Shown here: positions 1 through 12,252 of the stretch, in pieces
Layout of the letters: every line of letters begins with the position of its first letter
Position numbering within the stretch: position 1 is the first letter of the stretch
The notes under the pieces: model-generated
Told to the model about the DNA's origin: nothing
The model's database searches: none
What the model saw: the letters and a program-made list of their open reading frames with translations, nothing else
Assembly (NCBI RefSeq): GCF_026626665.1
Contig: NZ_JAPNKE010000002.1
Span: 2,605,204-2,669,203 of the forward strand
Reading direction: 5' to 3'
From: Nannocystis pusilla
GTDB taxonomy: Bacteria; Myxococcota_A; Polyangia; Nannocystales; Nannocystaceae
Length of the DNA: 64,000 nt
Made by a program: the position numbers and the translations under genes

Positions 1-36
1 GGGGAGCGTGGTTCGTCTGACTGAAAGGACAGGTCG

Positions 37-933
37 CTAGACCGCCGAGCACAGGCCCAGGCCTGCGGGCAGGCACGCCTCGTCGAATTCGGGGCTGGTC
101 ACCGTCCACGGCGCGCAGCTCGTACCGGGCAGCGCCGCGCCGCAGGTGTCGGGGCCGTCGAGGTCGCACACGGGCGCGCAGCAGAGGTCACCGGCGCAGC
201 CGAGCACCAGCGCCGCCGCGACGCAGGCCGCGCCTTCGCTGCAGGAGCCGGGCGATGCACACGGCTCGCCGGCCAGGCTCCGGTCGCCGCCGGGGCCGCA
301 GGCGAAGCGCGGTCGATCGGCGGCGATCTGACAGCGCTGGCCGGTCGGGCACGCGGGCCCCCGGGGATCGCAGGGGAACAGACACACGCCTGCGAACCCG
401 CCGTTCGAGAAGCAGATCGAGCAGGCGTCGGAGCACGTCGGCGCCTCCGGAGCGCCGCCACAGAGCTCGTGACAGCGCCGTCCCTCCTCGTCCTCGGAGA
501 GGAATCCGTGACACACCGCGCCGCGCTCGCACGTGTCGGTGGGGTCCCACTCGGCCGCCTCGCACGCGCCGCCGACGGGGGTCGCCGGCTCGGCGACGGG
601 AACGCAGCTCGCGGTGTCCCAGGGGCCGAGGATGAGCGCCGCCGGCTTGCACTTCTGGCCCTCGGGACAGGTGTCCTGCCACGGATCGCAGGCGACGCCC
701 GGCAGATCGGGCGGAGGGACGAAGTTCATCGAGCCGCCGGTGGTCGGGGCGTCGCCGGTGCTCTCCGTCGCCGCCGTGGACGCGCCCGTGGTCGGCCCGG
801 TCGTGCTGCTCGCGGCGCTCGTCGAGGTCGTCGCGCTCGCGCCCTCGCTCGCCGTCGCGCCCGGACCCTCGGGGCCGCAACCGTACACGAGCAAGCCGAA
901 GATCGCTGGCGTGAGGCGCATCGCCGCCGGCAT
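37..933 (-). CDS. Cys-rich lipoprotein, unknown function
   Basis: Predicted secreted lipoprotein of about 298 residues. From ATG at 933 a short hydrophobic segment (RLTPAIFGLLVYGC) ends in a lipobox-like Cys, followed by a Ser/Thr/Gly/Ala-rich spacer of about 50 residues (TTGPTTGASTAATEST) and then a Cys-dense domain with more than 25 Cys. A second in-frame ATG at 921 would also give a workable signal peptide; the open frame continues upstream to 1050 but that part is basic and unlike a signal. Spacer plus disulfide-rich body is typical of myxobacterial surface lipoproteins. I recognise no catalytic motif. The stop codon sits beside a 14-bp-type repeat unit (AGGACAGGTCGCTA, 27-40). Function unknown; coding status well supported by composition and layout. 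Confidence 0.75.
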   Translation of the reverse strand: MPAAMRLTPAIFGLLVYGCGPEGPGATASEGASATTSTSAASSTTGPTTGASTAATESTGDAPTTGGSMNFVPPPDLPGVACDPWQDTCPEGQKCKPAALILGPWDTASCVPVAEPATPVGGACEAAEWDPTDTCERGAVCHGFLSEDEEGRRCHELCGGAPEAPTCSDACSICFSNGGFAGVCLFPCDPRGPACPTGQRCQIAADRPRFACGPGGDRSLAGEPCASPGSCSEGAACVAAALVLGCAGDLCCAPVCDLDGPDTCGAALPGTSCAPWTVTSPEFDEACLPAGLGLCSAV

Positions 934-1048
934 AGCACGTCGGCCCGGCCGCTCCCATCGGCAAGGACGCAGGGCCCCGCAGGCCAGAGCCGGCGACGAA
1001 ACGAGGGCAGCCGCGTCGTCACGACCGTCAGCGCCCACGATGCCGTCC

Positions 1049-1090
1049 ATGACATGTCCGAACGGTCATGACGTTTAAAACATGTACTTC
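1049..1090. repeat. 14-bp repeat, three in-phase units
   Basis: CATG cores at 1053, 1067 and 1081, exactly 14 bp apart, lie between the Cys-rich lipoprotein start and the degraded FG-GAP frame. The last unit overlaps the TAA of that frame. They belong to the dispersed 14-bp family seen across the window. Confidence 0.7.
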
Positions 1091-1515
1091 GGGGCGCCGA
1101 GGACACCGAGGAAGCCGTCGCCGAGCTCGAGGTCGCCCACGCGGAAGGGCGCGCCGTCGAAGGATGTCCTGGCGCAGGGACACGCCGTGGCCGAGGTTGA
1201 ACAGGATGTGACTCGCCCCCGAGTGGGCGCCGCCGACCGCGAGGCCCGGGTCGCGGTCGAGGTCGCCAGCGCGGGTCGAGCAGGCGTTGTCGGGCTCCTC
1301 GAACACGCCGGCCAGCCGGGCGTCGGCCTCGCCGCCGAGCTCGTCGCCGCGGCTGTCGGCGAACACGAGATCGACGAAGCCGTCAGCGTCGATGTCGACG
1401 AGTTCGACCCTCTGCGCGACCCCGCCACCGTCGTCCGGTACAGCTCGGTTCGGGTCCGCTGTCAGGGGCGGCCGCCGCCCCTCGCGAAATCGCCATGCAA
1501 AGCATGGTGAACGTC
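1075..1515 (-). pseudogene. FG-GAP/VCBS-like fragment, frameshifted
   Basis: Read on the minus strand, the middle of this stretch gives VELVDIDADGFVDLVFADS, the Asp-rich calcium-loop signature of FG-GAP/VCBS propeller repeats, then HILFNLGHGVSL. The frame then has to change near 1160-1180 to reach GDLELGDGFLGVLGAPKYMF and a TAA at 1075. Only about 140 residues are left and I find no convincing signal peptide at the 5' end near 1510. It is therefore either a remnant of a larger propeller lipoprotein like those at 13.5-21.5 kb, or a small real protein damaged by a sequencing indel. It is divergent from the methyltransferase gene at 1559. Product and intactness are uncertain. Confidence 0.45.
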
Positions 1516-1558
1516 GCCTTGCGGCGCGAGGAGGAAGCTGAGGCTATCATCGCCGGCC

Positions 1559-2398
1559 ATGATACCGCCGGCCGCGACGCAGCCCGACGCCGAGAAGATC
1601 GAGCTCTCGGGGGTGCAGGAGACGCTGCTCATCACGCTCCACGCGCGCGCGCTCGAGAGCCGCTCGCCCGATCCGATCCTGCGCGACGAGACGGCCGAGC
1701 GACTGGTCGACACCATCGCGTACGACTTCGCGCGCCTGAAGTCGGCCCAGGGCGACCGCTTCACCACGTCGGTGCGGGCCAAGCAGCTCGACGCCTGGAC
1801 CCGCGAGTACCTGGCGGCGCACCCCGACGCGACCGTCCTGCACCTCGGCTGCGGGCTCGACAGCCGGATCGACCGGGTCGCGCCGCCGCCGACGGTGCGG
1901 TGGTTCGAGGTCGACCTGCCCGACGTGATCGCGGTGCGGCGGCGCCTGTACCCCGAGCCGCCGAACGTGCAGATGATCGGCACCTCCGTCACCGACCCGG
2001 ACTGGCTCGGCCAGATCCCCGACGACAGGCCGACGCTCGTGGTGGCCGAGGGCGTCCTGCCGTACTTGACCGCGGCCGAGGTCGAGGACCTGCTGCGCCG
2101 GATCGTCGTCCGCTTCCCCGAAGGCCAGGTGCTGTTCGACGCCCTGAGCTCGCGCGCGCTGCGGGCCCAGGGCCTGCACCGCAGCCTGCGCAAGACCGGC
2201 GCGCGGCTGCAGTGGGGCCTCGACGACCCGCACGAGCTCGAGAGCCACGTGTTCGGCCTCGAGCTGACGGACGAGTGGCCCCTGGTCGGCTCACCCGACG
2301 TGGTCAAGCTCGGCTGGATGCAGCGCAAGGTGCTGCAGTGGTGCGCGAAGCGGCCGCGGATCGCCAGGATGCACCAGGCGCTGCGCTACCGCTTCTGA
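1559..2398 (+). CDS. Class I SAM-dependent methyltransferase, PPM1/LCMT type
   Basis: 279 residues, full length for the COG3315 family (leucine carboxymethyltransferase-like, often listed as O-methyltransferase of polyketide biosynthesis). The SAM-binding motif I is visible as HLGCGLDSR (about residues 97-105), the following acidic strand as WFEVDLPDV, and a motif with VVAEGVLPYL corresponds to the family's conserved EG(V/L)xxYL block. The N-terminus carries the helical part with SPDPILRDETAE (compare SxDPxLxDP in relatives). Family members methylate carboxyl or hydroxyl groups of small metabolites; the substrate here cannot be told. It stands alone, divergent from the fragment to its left. 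ATG chosen at 1559; no other start fits the family length better. Confidence 0.85.
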   Translation: MIPPAATQPDAEKIELSGVQETLLITLHARALESRSPDPILRDETAERLVDTIAYDFARLKSAQGDRFTTSVRAKQLDAWTREYLAAHPDATVLHLGCGLDSRIDRVAPPPTVRWFEVDLPDVIAVRRRLYPEPPNVQMIGTSVTDPDWLGQIPDDRPTLVVAEGVLPYLTAAEVEDLLRRIVVRFPEGQVLFDALSSRALRAQGLHRSLRKTGARLQWGLDDPHELESHVFGLELTDEWPLVGSPDVVKLGWMQRKVLQWCAKRPRIARMHQALRYRF

Positions 2399-2575
2399 GA
2401 CGGGTGGCGCTGGCGTCCCAAGTATGCCGTAAGCAAATGTTCGAGAGTGTTGGTGCGCCCCATATTCTCGACGTCTACGTTGTCGACGTTCAGCAACATC
2501 TGGTCAATGGCGGCCACGCGAGGCGAGAATCCGGTCAGCCCAACAAGCATAAAACGCCATTCGGAGCGTTGGTCG

Positions 2576-3074
2576 TTACCTTTTTAGAACGAACGCAGTG
2601 TCGAGAGTGCGCAACATAGAAAACGTGTTAATATAATGAAGCCTAAGATCTCTGCAAACATTTGGAATCAAAACGCGTCGTTTGACATCTTGGCTGTATA
2701 CCTCTTCGGTCACAACTGTAAAACCAGACGCTTGCGCTTTGGCGAGCAGCCATCCGTCAGCCACTCTTGCAAATTCCTCCTTAGCGCCCTGCGTAAATTG
2801 ATTCTGAACTTGCGACTCGCTGCTGCAGTGCGGCGTATTGCGAAGCTGCATCTCCACAAGGTACGAAAAACGTGTCAGGCAGTGTCTTGACCCACTCGAC
2901 GAGATCATCGTCGCCTCTACGAAGCTCATCATGTACTCTGTCGATGCTGTACACGCGTTCTCGGGCATGGCCATCTGCAAGCGCATCCCAGAAGCCCGGG
3001 CAAAGATCAAAGCTGTAGTACTTGTTCTTGGCCGCGATGAAAATATTCGCGTCCAACAAGAATCTCGCACTCAT
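2576..3074 (-). CDS. DUF4411 PIN-like protein, frameshifted
   Basis: The first 85 or so residues (FLLDANIFIAAKNKYYSFD, then CPGFWDAL, RVYSIDRVHDEL) match the DUF4411 family, a PIN-fold group usually found beside XRE-ImmA/IrrE genes. The frame breaks around 2815-2830; in another frame the C-terminal half follows at once (QFTQGAKEEFARVADGWLLA, VVTEEV, IPNVCRDL, INTFSMLR). Joined, the product has the normal family length of about 165 residues. The N-terminal Asp (LLDAN) and the central acidic residues of a PIN nuclease site are present. Its ATG at 3074 overlaps the TGA of the upstream gene (ATGA), so the two are translationally coupled. G+C is visibly lower than in the surroundings, which suggests acquisition. 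Could be a true pseudogene or an assembly indel. Confidence 0.75.
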
Positions 3075-4224
3075 GGCAAGAGCCCCTTAGCTTTGCCGAA
3101 CTTGGAGAATGCCCGGCCATGGAGGTCTGTGAGTTCATAAGCCTCCGTGAATCCGAGGCGGCCCTCATGCACTGCCGTGAAGACTAATCTTGCGAATCGC
3201 TCACCAAGTCGAGTGGCTGCCGTTCGGTAGAAATCGCCACCTCCGCCCGCGGCTACGGCTTTCCCTTGATAGAGCGCTGTCCGGATAAAATGCACCTCAT
3301 GGGAAGGTAGGAGACCGAGATCCAAAGCTCTGCGGGCAATAACAAGGGGACTCACCTTAAAATGCCGCGAGAGCCTACGGATCTCGTCTAGAAGATCATC
3401 CTCGAGATCCCATGCATCAAGGAACTCATCCTCAGGCACAAGAAACTCGGCCGCCACCCTATCACAGAAGCGCTCTATCTTGCTTTCACTTGGAGCGAGG
3501 ATATCGCTGTTGGAGATTCCGCCCACGCCGAGCCAGACATGGGTTGCTTCGTGAAGCAAGGTAAACATCTGTGCCGATTTCGCATCGGCGCTATTCAGAA
3601 AAATGATAGGTGCATACTTGTCCACGAGAGTAAATCCGCGAAACTCCTCAACCCGAAGTGGTCTGTGGGTATTATTGCCTACAATCCCATTCGTCATCAC
3701 CATGATCCCAACTTCTTCAGATTGACCACGGAGGTACCGGAGAGCACTCTCCCAGGTCTCGCACCTATTTGCCCAACCACGGGATAGTCCCAATGTGACA
3801 CGCATTTGGAACGCAAGGCTTTGGCTCGGCATAGTAATACTTGCTGTGCCCACAAAGGGAGGGGATCGGCTCCTGCATCCCGAAGCAGTTCTCTCGTGGC
3901 GTCTTGCCTCCTCTGCACCGCAAACACAGTAGCAAGCAGTTCGAGGGATGGACGCTGCGGGCGAGTCCCAGGTAGCGTACGGAAGTCTGCAACTGGGAGT
4001 TCGTCCGCGCCTTCTGGGGGTTCGTGCAAGAACAGGTAACCTAGAGGTGCGTGGACCTTCTTAGCGAGTTCCTCGAGTTGGCGGAGCGTCGGCTGCTTCG
4101 TTCCTGCCTCCCAGTCCCGGTAATGAGGGAAAACGCGTTCTAACTCATGCACTTGCAAGCCTGCACGCGTCCTTGCCCAGACCAGCACGGGGGGTTGGAC
4201 CGGAATATGTGGAGACTGAACCAA
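3071..4224 (-). CDS. XRE regulator fused to ImmA/IrrE metallopeptidase, frameshifted
   Basis: The N-terminal third carries a helix-turn-helix region (WARTRAGLQVHELERVF, WEAGTKQPTLRQLEELAKK); the C-terminal part has the zinc peptidase motif HEATH (HExxH) in MFTLLHEATHVWLG, with a later acidic helix VAAEFLVPEDEF. Together this is the COG2856 family (about 385 residues), which typically relieves repression by cleaving a regulator or acts with a toxin partner. The two parts are in different frames: at about 3855, DPLP is followed by FVG only if one base is restored in the C/T run. Start is TTG at 4224. It is coupled to the DUF4411 gene by a 4-bp overlap, the usual order for this module. A/T content is much higher than in flanking genes. 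Confidence 0.8.
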
Positions 4225-4405
4225 CGCCTTTTACCGTCCGCAAACTGACCCTACACGGGGTGGTAAAGTTGCAACTTCATGCTCTAGTCCGGGCTAGTTT
4301 GCCCCTGCTGCACGAAGATTCGTCCCGTGAAGACGAGGTCCCGTACGTAGGCGCGCTCAGCGCGGAACAGCACGCTGGAGCCCTGTATGTGCCCGGTAGC
4401 CGCGC

Positions 4406-6107
<1,702 letters not shown>

Positions 6108-6111
6108 CGGC

Positions 6112-7920
<1,809 letters not shown>

Positions 7921-7948
7921 GGCCCGGGAATGTAGACGATGTTCGCGG

Positions 7949-8845
7949 TCAGTGCGAGCCGGTTCCGGTGAGGATCGGCCCCTCCGGCTCGTCCGCCACG
8001 AACCCGCCGCCGTCCCAGCGGTGATAGGTGCGGGTCACGCGGCCGGGTCGAACGGTGTAAAGGGAGTAGGCGCCGTGACGACCTGGCTTTTGTGACAGAT
8101 AGGTGCCGGAGCCGACGCCGTGCACCGGGACGGGGACGCCGCCGGGGCCGGGCAGGGCGCCCTCGAGGCGCCGGTGCTCGTGGCCGTGGAGGACGAGCTC
8201 CGCGCCGTGATCGGCGATCACCCGCCCGAAGGCGTCGAGGTCGAGCAGATCGTGGCGCGGCTTGGCCACGCCGCGCACCACCGGGTGATGGATGAGGATC
8301 ACCCGCGCCAGACCCTCGGCGCCGAGCGTGGCCAGACACCGGCCGAGGCGGGCGAGCTGCTCGTCGCCGACCCGGCCGACGGCGTAGAGCGGCAGCGACG
8401 GGATCGCGGTCGACAGGCCGACGAGGGCGACGTCGCCGAAGCGCTGGACGAACGGGTAGTCGCTGCCGGGCTCGCGCTCACCCTCCATGAACGCGGACAT
8501 GTAGTGCTCGAACCGGTGCGATCGCACGGACCCGCGGGTGTAGGCGTCGTGGTTGCCCGGGATGACGGTGACCGGCATGCCCACCGCCTCGAGGTGGCGC
8601 TTGACGTGCTCGAACTCGGACTCGAGCGCGAGGTTGGTCAGATCGCCGGTGATCACCAGCCGCTCGGCCCCGTGCGCGTGGGCCGCGGCGACGATCTTCT
8701 GGAACATGCCGCCGTTGTACTTGCGGCTGCGGTTGAACAGCAGGTTGACGCCGCCGGTCAGCCGCTTGTTGAAGAACCGCTGCGGGGAGTTGCCCGCCAG
8801 CTCGAGCAGGTGGATGTCGGAGCAGTGGACGAAGCGCAGGGGCAT
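7949..8845 (-). CDS. Calcineurin-like metallophosphoesterase
   Basis: 298-residue soluble phosphoesterase with the full set of dinuclear metal motifs: DIH at residues 9-11 (CSDIHLLEL), GDLTN, GNHDAYT, the isolated His in ILIHHPV and GHEHRR. This is the class III cyclic-nucleotide-phosphodiesterase-like subfamily by layout, but the true substrate cannot be read from sequence. No signal peptide or membrane segment. The stop is 28 bp before aspS; upstream lies a clean five-unit 14-bp repeat array and then cysH. All motif residues are intact, so the enzyme should be active. Confidence 0.9.
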   Translation of the reverse strand: MPLRFVHCSDIHLLELAGNSPQRFFNKRLTGGVNLLFNRSRKYNGGMFQKIVAAAHAHGAERLVITGDLTNLALESEFEHVKRHLEAVGMPVTVIPGNHDAYTRGSVRSHRFEHYMSAFMEGEREPGSDYPFVQRFGDVALVGLSTAIPSLPLYAVGRVGDEQLARLGRCLATLGAEGLARVILIHHPVVRGVAKPRHDLLDLDAFGRVIADHGAELVLHGHEHRRLEGALPGPGGVPVPVHGVGSGTYLSQKPGRHGAYSLYTVRPGRVTRTYHRWDGGGFVADEPEGPILTGTGSH

Positions 8846-8867
8846 GGCGGCTCGGGGGAGGTTGGTG

Positions 8868-8937
8868 AGGACAGGTCGATAAGGACAGGTCGGCGGGGAC
8901 AGGTGCGAAGGGACATGCCCCGAGGGACAGGGCTAGA
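8868..8937. repeat. 14-bp tandem repeat, five units
   Basis: Five units of exactly 14 bp run without slippage: 8868, 8882, 8896, 8910 and 8924, consensus RGGACAGGTCGNNA (one unit has CATG in place of CAGG). The array fills the space between cysH and the phosphoesterase gene, and the TAG stop of cysH lies inside the last unit. Confidence 0.9.
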
Positions 8938-9673
8938 GGTGGTGGATCCCGCACTCGGTCTTGCCGGTGCCGGACCACCGGCCGCCGCGCTCGTCGTCGC
9001 CCGGCGGGCGGGCGGTGCAGGGCTCGCAGCCGATGCTGGTGTAGCCGGCGTCGAGCAGGGCGTTGTACGGGACGTCGTGGTCGAGGAGGTAGCGCCAGGT
9101 GTCCTTGCGCGTCCAGGCGACCAGCGGCGCGACCTTGATGACGAGGCTGCCGTCGCCGCGCCGGGCGGTGCCGAGGATCGGGGTGCCGGCCCGCGTGGCC
9201 GCCTGATCGCGGCGGATGGCGGTGATCCACACATCGAGCTGATCGAGGACGCGCCGCATCGGCTCGACCTTGCGGATCTCGCAGCAGGCGTCGGGATCGC
9301 GGGCGAACAGGTCGGCGCCGTGGCGCTCGGCCTGGGCGCGGATGGTGACGAGCGGCTCGACGACGCGGATGTCGGCGCCCTGGGCCCGAAAGGCCTCGCG
9401 CACCGCGAGGGTCTCGGCGAACAGGTAGCCGGTGTCGATGGTGTAGACGGGGACGTCGGGCCGGACGCGCCGCGCGAGGTGGATGAGGGCGCAACCCTCG
9501 GGCCCGAAGGCGGAGCTGAGGCCGATCCGCCGCCCGGCCCAGCGCTCGAACACCCAGGCGAGGATGGCCTCGGGCGACTGACCCTCGAGCGCGGCGGACT
9601 GCTCGGCGAGGTGCTCGATCTCGCGTCCCGAGTCGAGGCCGGCGCTGGCGAGGTCGGATCCGCGTTCCGTCAC
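8933..9673 (-). CDS. cysH: Phosphoadenylyl/adenylyl-sulfate reductase
   Basis: Reduces activated sulfate (APS or PAPS) to sulfite in assimilation. 246 residues. The PP-loop-type nucleotide site is seen as SSAFGPEGCALIHLA; the family block IDTGYLF follows. The Cys pair DACCEIRKVEP (about residue 130) and the second pair GCEPCT (about residue 222) are the ligands of a 4Fe-4S cluster, which marks the APS-reductase type; the catalytic Cys is in the terminal ECGIHHL. Start is GTG or ATG-equivalent at 9673 giving MTERGSD. No other sulfate gene is seen in the window. The 3' end runs into the 14-bp array, which may terminate or process the transcript. Confidence 0.92.
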   Translation of the reverse strand: MTERGSDLASAGLDSGREIEHLAEQSAALEGQSPEAILAWVFERWAGRRIGLSSAFGPEGCALIHLARRVRPDVPVYTIDTGYLFAETLAVREAFRAQGADIRVVEPLVTIRAQAERHGADLFARDPDACCEIRKVEPMRRVLDQLDVWITAIRRDQAATRAGTPILGTARRGDGSLVIKVAPLVAWTRKDTWRYLLDHDVPYNALLDAGYTSIGCEPCTARPPGDDERGGRWSGTGKTECGIHHL

Positions 9674-10169
9674 GTGGGGGTTGTAGCACCGATCGAGGGG
9701 CGAACTGCCGATCGAGCGGGATGGTGTTCGTCACGGCGCGCGGGCAATTCGCCCTCGGCGCGGCCGCAGAGGCGGAGTTGGCCGCCAGCGGGCCTGTTTT
9801 GCCGCGGGTGGCTGCAGCGCGAGATCCGCGGACCGGCGCCGAGCGACCCGTGACCGCGACCGGAGCGCGCCGCGGCCGGGCCTGCGGCGGCTTCAGCCGC
9901 CGAGCGGAGACCCTTCGCTCGAGCTCGGCCGCGCGCTCGCGGGCTGGCGCGAGGTCGACGCGGCGGGGGTGCGTCTGGCACTTCGGACATGCCTCAAGGG
10001 TCAGCTACGAGCTCGGGGTCGCGCGCTGCGAGGACGGGCGGAGCCTGGCGGCCGGCGTCGAGCCTCGGCGAGTGACCGCAGGGGCGGGCGCGCCTGGCCT
10101 TGGGGGCATGTTCCGAGAGACAGGCGAAGGGGCAGGCCGGCTCGCCGCCCGCTCGGCCCGCGAGCCGGG
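9674..10169. other. Intergenic, repeat units only
   Basis: About 500 bp without a credible gene. Open frames here are Arg/Ala/Gly-rich shadows. It holds 14-bp-type units: CATG at 10107 followed by CAGG at 10121 (14 bp apart), and an isolated CATG near 9989. I see no tRNA, riboswitch or clear promoter. Confidence 0.6.
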
Positions 10170-10730
10170 TCAGGGGCCGAGGCGCTGGTCGAGCGGGATG
10201 GTGATCATGATGCCGTCGATGCGGCCGATCGCGCCCTCGGCGACGACGAACATGCGGTAGGCGAGGAAGCGCTGGTCCGCCGGCTGGCGGGCGATGGCGG
10301 CGTAGTTGCCGGGCGGGAAGGTGCCGGAGACGCTGTAGCGGCCCTGGGCGTCGGTGCGCGCGTGGGCGATCTTCGGGCCGGGGTCGTCGAGGTTGAGCGA
10401 GACGCCGGCGAGGCGGTGGATGCCGACCTCGACGTCGGCGACGCCGATCCCGGGCTCGGAGGTGTCTTCGGCCTCGGTCAGGACCTTGCCGCCGACGTGG
10501 ACGACGCGCGATCCCTGGGCGTCGGCGAACGAGCAGCGGGCCGCGTCGGGCGAGACGCCGCCGTCGCGCAGCGGCGGCAGGCGAGCGTCGGGACAGGTCA
10601 TGGTCCTGCCGTAGGCCTCCTGGTGCGGGTAGCGATAGCTGGGCCCGCCGCCGACGGTGACGCGGTTGGAATTGCAGGCGACCAGCGACAGGCCGAGGCC
10701 GGTCGCTAGCACGCGGAGGCGGGTCGACAT
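10170..10730 (-). CDS. Lipoprotein with carboxypeptidase-regulatory-like fold
   Basis: 186 residues starting at ATG 10730. The signal RLRVLATGLGLSLVAC ends in a clear lipobox (LVAC). The C-terminal half looks like a single beta-sandwich of the carboxypeptidase regulatory-like/CarboxypepD_reg type: ADVEVGIHRLAGVSLN followed by ARTDAQGRYSVSGTFPPGNY, the typical DxxGxYxxxxLxPG pattern. Such domains are structural, often on surface proteins. A much longer open frame extends upstream to 11882 but it covers the opposite-strand BI-1 gene and is a shadow. Divergent from the gene at 10827 with about 95 bp between starts. Confidence 0.8.
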   Translation of the reverse strand: MSTRLRVLATGLGLSLVACNSNRVTVGGGPSYRYPHQEAYGRTMTCPDARLPPLRDGGVSPDAARCSFADAQGSRVVHVGGKVLTEAEDTSEPGIGVADVEVGIHRLAGVSLNLDDPGPKIAHARTDAQGRYSVSGTFPPGNYAAIARQPADQRFLAYRMFVVAEGAIGRIDGIMITIPLDQRLGP

Positions 10731-10826
10731 GACCGCAGTGTGCCCGCGCCGCTGCGGGCGCGCCATGGCGAGGTCGGCCGTCGCGCAGCGTTGACGGGGA
10801 GGGGCGGCTTGTGGCCAGATGGGCCG

Positions 10827-11516
10827 ATGTCGGAGCGCCTCCGCGATCCCCTGGGCATCGACCTGCACGCCGGCGTGGGCCGATTCATGCATTCGGTCTA
10901 CGCGTGGATGGCCGCCGGGGTGGGCCTCAGCGCCGTCACGGCGATCGCGCTGGCCGGCGAGCCCAGCCCGGCGCTGGCCGAGGCGAGCGAGCTGCGGGTG
11001 CTGTTCTGGCCGGGCCTGGCGGTGGCGGTGCTGGTGATCGGCGCGCGGCTGCACCGGCTGCCGCCGACCATCGCCCGCGTCGCGTTCCTCACGTTCTCGG
11101 TGCTGCTCGGGGCGGCGCTGGCGTGGCTGGGCTCGGCGACCCACGTGACGGCCGAGCAGGTGACCACCGCCGCCGGGGTCGCCGCCGGGGTGTTCGTCGG
11201 CGGATCTCTGGTCGGTTACTACAGCCGCCGCGACCTCAGCCCGTGGGGCGCCGCGCTGGCGACCGGCCTCATCGGCGCGCTGGTGGCGATGTTCCTCGAC
11301 GCCGCGGCGCTGCGCCAGCCAGGCCTGCACGTGCTGCTGCAGGCGCTGCTGGCGGTCGTGTTCGCCGGCTTCGTCGCCTACGACGGCCAGCGCGTGAAGC
11401 AGATGTACCGGACGCACGGACGCCGCGAGAACCTGGCGGTGGTCGGGGCGCTGAAGCTGTACCTCGACTACGTCAACCTGACCCTGGCGACGCTGCAGGT
11501 CACGACGGGCCAGTGA
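10827..11516 (+). CDS. BI-1/YccA-family integral membrane protein
   Basis: 229 residues with about six to seven hydrophobic segments. The layout and the motifs HSVYAWMAAGVGLSAVTA near the start, FVAYDGQRVKQMY and LKLYLDYVNLTLATLQ near the end match the Bax-inhibitor-1/YccA family (conserved YD...K and LYLDxINLF...). Bacterial members are linked to calcium leak and membrane quality control with FtsH, but the role here is open. Start at ATG 10827; an in-frame ATG at 10740 would add a basic, low-quality leader. Divergent from the lipoprotein at 10730. Confidence 0.85.
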   Translation: MSERLRDPLGIDLHAGVGRFMHSVYAWMAAGVGLSAVTAIALAGEPSPALAEASELRVLFWPGLAVAVLVIGARLHRLPPTIARVAFLTFSVLLGAALAWLGSATHVTAEQVTTAAGVAAGVFVGGSLVGYYSRRDLSPWGAALATGLIGALVAMFLDAAALRQPGLHVLLQALLAVVFAGFVAYDGQRVKQMYRTHGRRENLAVVGALKLYLDYVNLTLATLQVTTGQ

Positions 11517-11592
11517 GGCCCTCGGCACGGCCCTGCGCGTGAGCAGTGGCCGGGAGCAGCCACCGCTGCCATGGTTGCGCCTGCAACGAGTC

Positions 11593-11598
11593 AGGAGG
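11593..11598 (+). promoter_or_regulatory. Strong Shine-Dalgarno sequence
   Basis: AGGAGG six bases before ATG 11605. It settles the start of the following lipoprotein, whose frame is open for another 66 bp upstream. Confidence 0.85.
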
Positions 11599-11604
11599 AC
11601 CACC

Positions 11605-12195
11605 ATGGGAGCTGTGCGACTGCATCCGTCGGCGGCGCTGCTGTATGCGCCGCTGCTGTGTGCGCCGCTGCTGTTCGCCTGCGGGGAAAGCAAGCCAGGG
11701 GCGCAATCGAAGAGCATCGCGGCTGCGTTCGAGACCCAGAGCGATCCGGCCGAGTCCGCCAAGCAGGCCGGCGAGGACATGCGACGGCTGAAAGAGAAGG
11801 TCGAGGCGGACCGCGCGAAGGCGATCGAGGCCGACATCGACAAGGCGGCGACGGTGCCGGCGTCGCTGCCGGCCGACATCAAGACCGCCTGCGCCGAGAT
11901 GCGCGCGGCCTATGACGCGTTCGTCGGCCACCGCCTCGGCGGCGACATGGCGGAGGCGGAGAAGTGGGCGGTGATGAAGGGCGTCGACCTCGACCCGGCC
12001 CAGGAGTTCTGCGTGGCCCAGAACAACCTGCGCTTCGCGGCCTGTCAGACGCACGCGTTCCGCGAGGCGGCCCCGGGCGTCGCCCGCGAGCGCGCGCAAG
12101 AGCTGATCGACGCCTGCGCCCGGAAGACGGGGGCGCCGACGCGGGCGGAGCTGAAAGAAGCGGAGCGCGCCGGCAAGACGCTGAGGCCGTCGTGA
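11605..12195 (+). CDS. Helical lipoprotein, unknown function
   Basis: 196 residues. A long signal ending in PLLFAC (lipobox) is followed by a charged, mostly helical body with a coiled-coil-like stretch (EDMRRLKEKVEADRAKAIEADIDKA written in parts: residues about 55-80) and four further Cys in the C-terminal half (KTACAEM, EFCVAQ, AACQTH, DACARK), likely two disulfides. No catalytic motif is recognised. The start is fixed by a strong Shine-Dalgarno at 11593. It converges on the HExxH gene, with a seven-unit 14-bp array between the two stops. Confidence 0.8.
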   Translation: MGAVRLHPSAALLYAPLLCAPLLFACGESKPGAQSKSIAAAFETQSDPAESAKQAGEDMRRLKEKVEADRAKAIEADIDKAATVPASLPADIKTACAEMRAAYDAFVGHRLGGDMAEAEKWAVMKGVDLDPAQEFCVAQNNLRFAACQTHAFREAAPGVARERAQELIDACARKTGAPTRAELKEAERAGKTLRPS

Positions 12196-12252
12196 CGGTT
12201 GAGGGGTGGGGTGGCGAGCGCTTGGCGCTCGCGGTGCGAGGCGCGGCGAACC

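Noticed and set aside
9670..9990. Small minus-strand gene upstream of cysH
   Set aside because: Very Arg/Ala/Pro-rich, no start signal, and no domain pattern.
10170..11882. One 570-residue protein on the minus strand
   Set aside because: Only the last 186 residues (from 10730) have a signal peptide and fold-like sequence; the rest is antisense to the BI-1-like gene.
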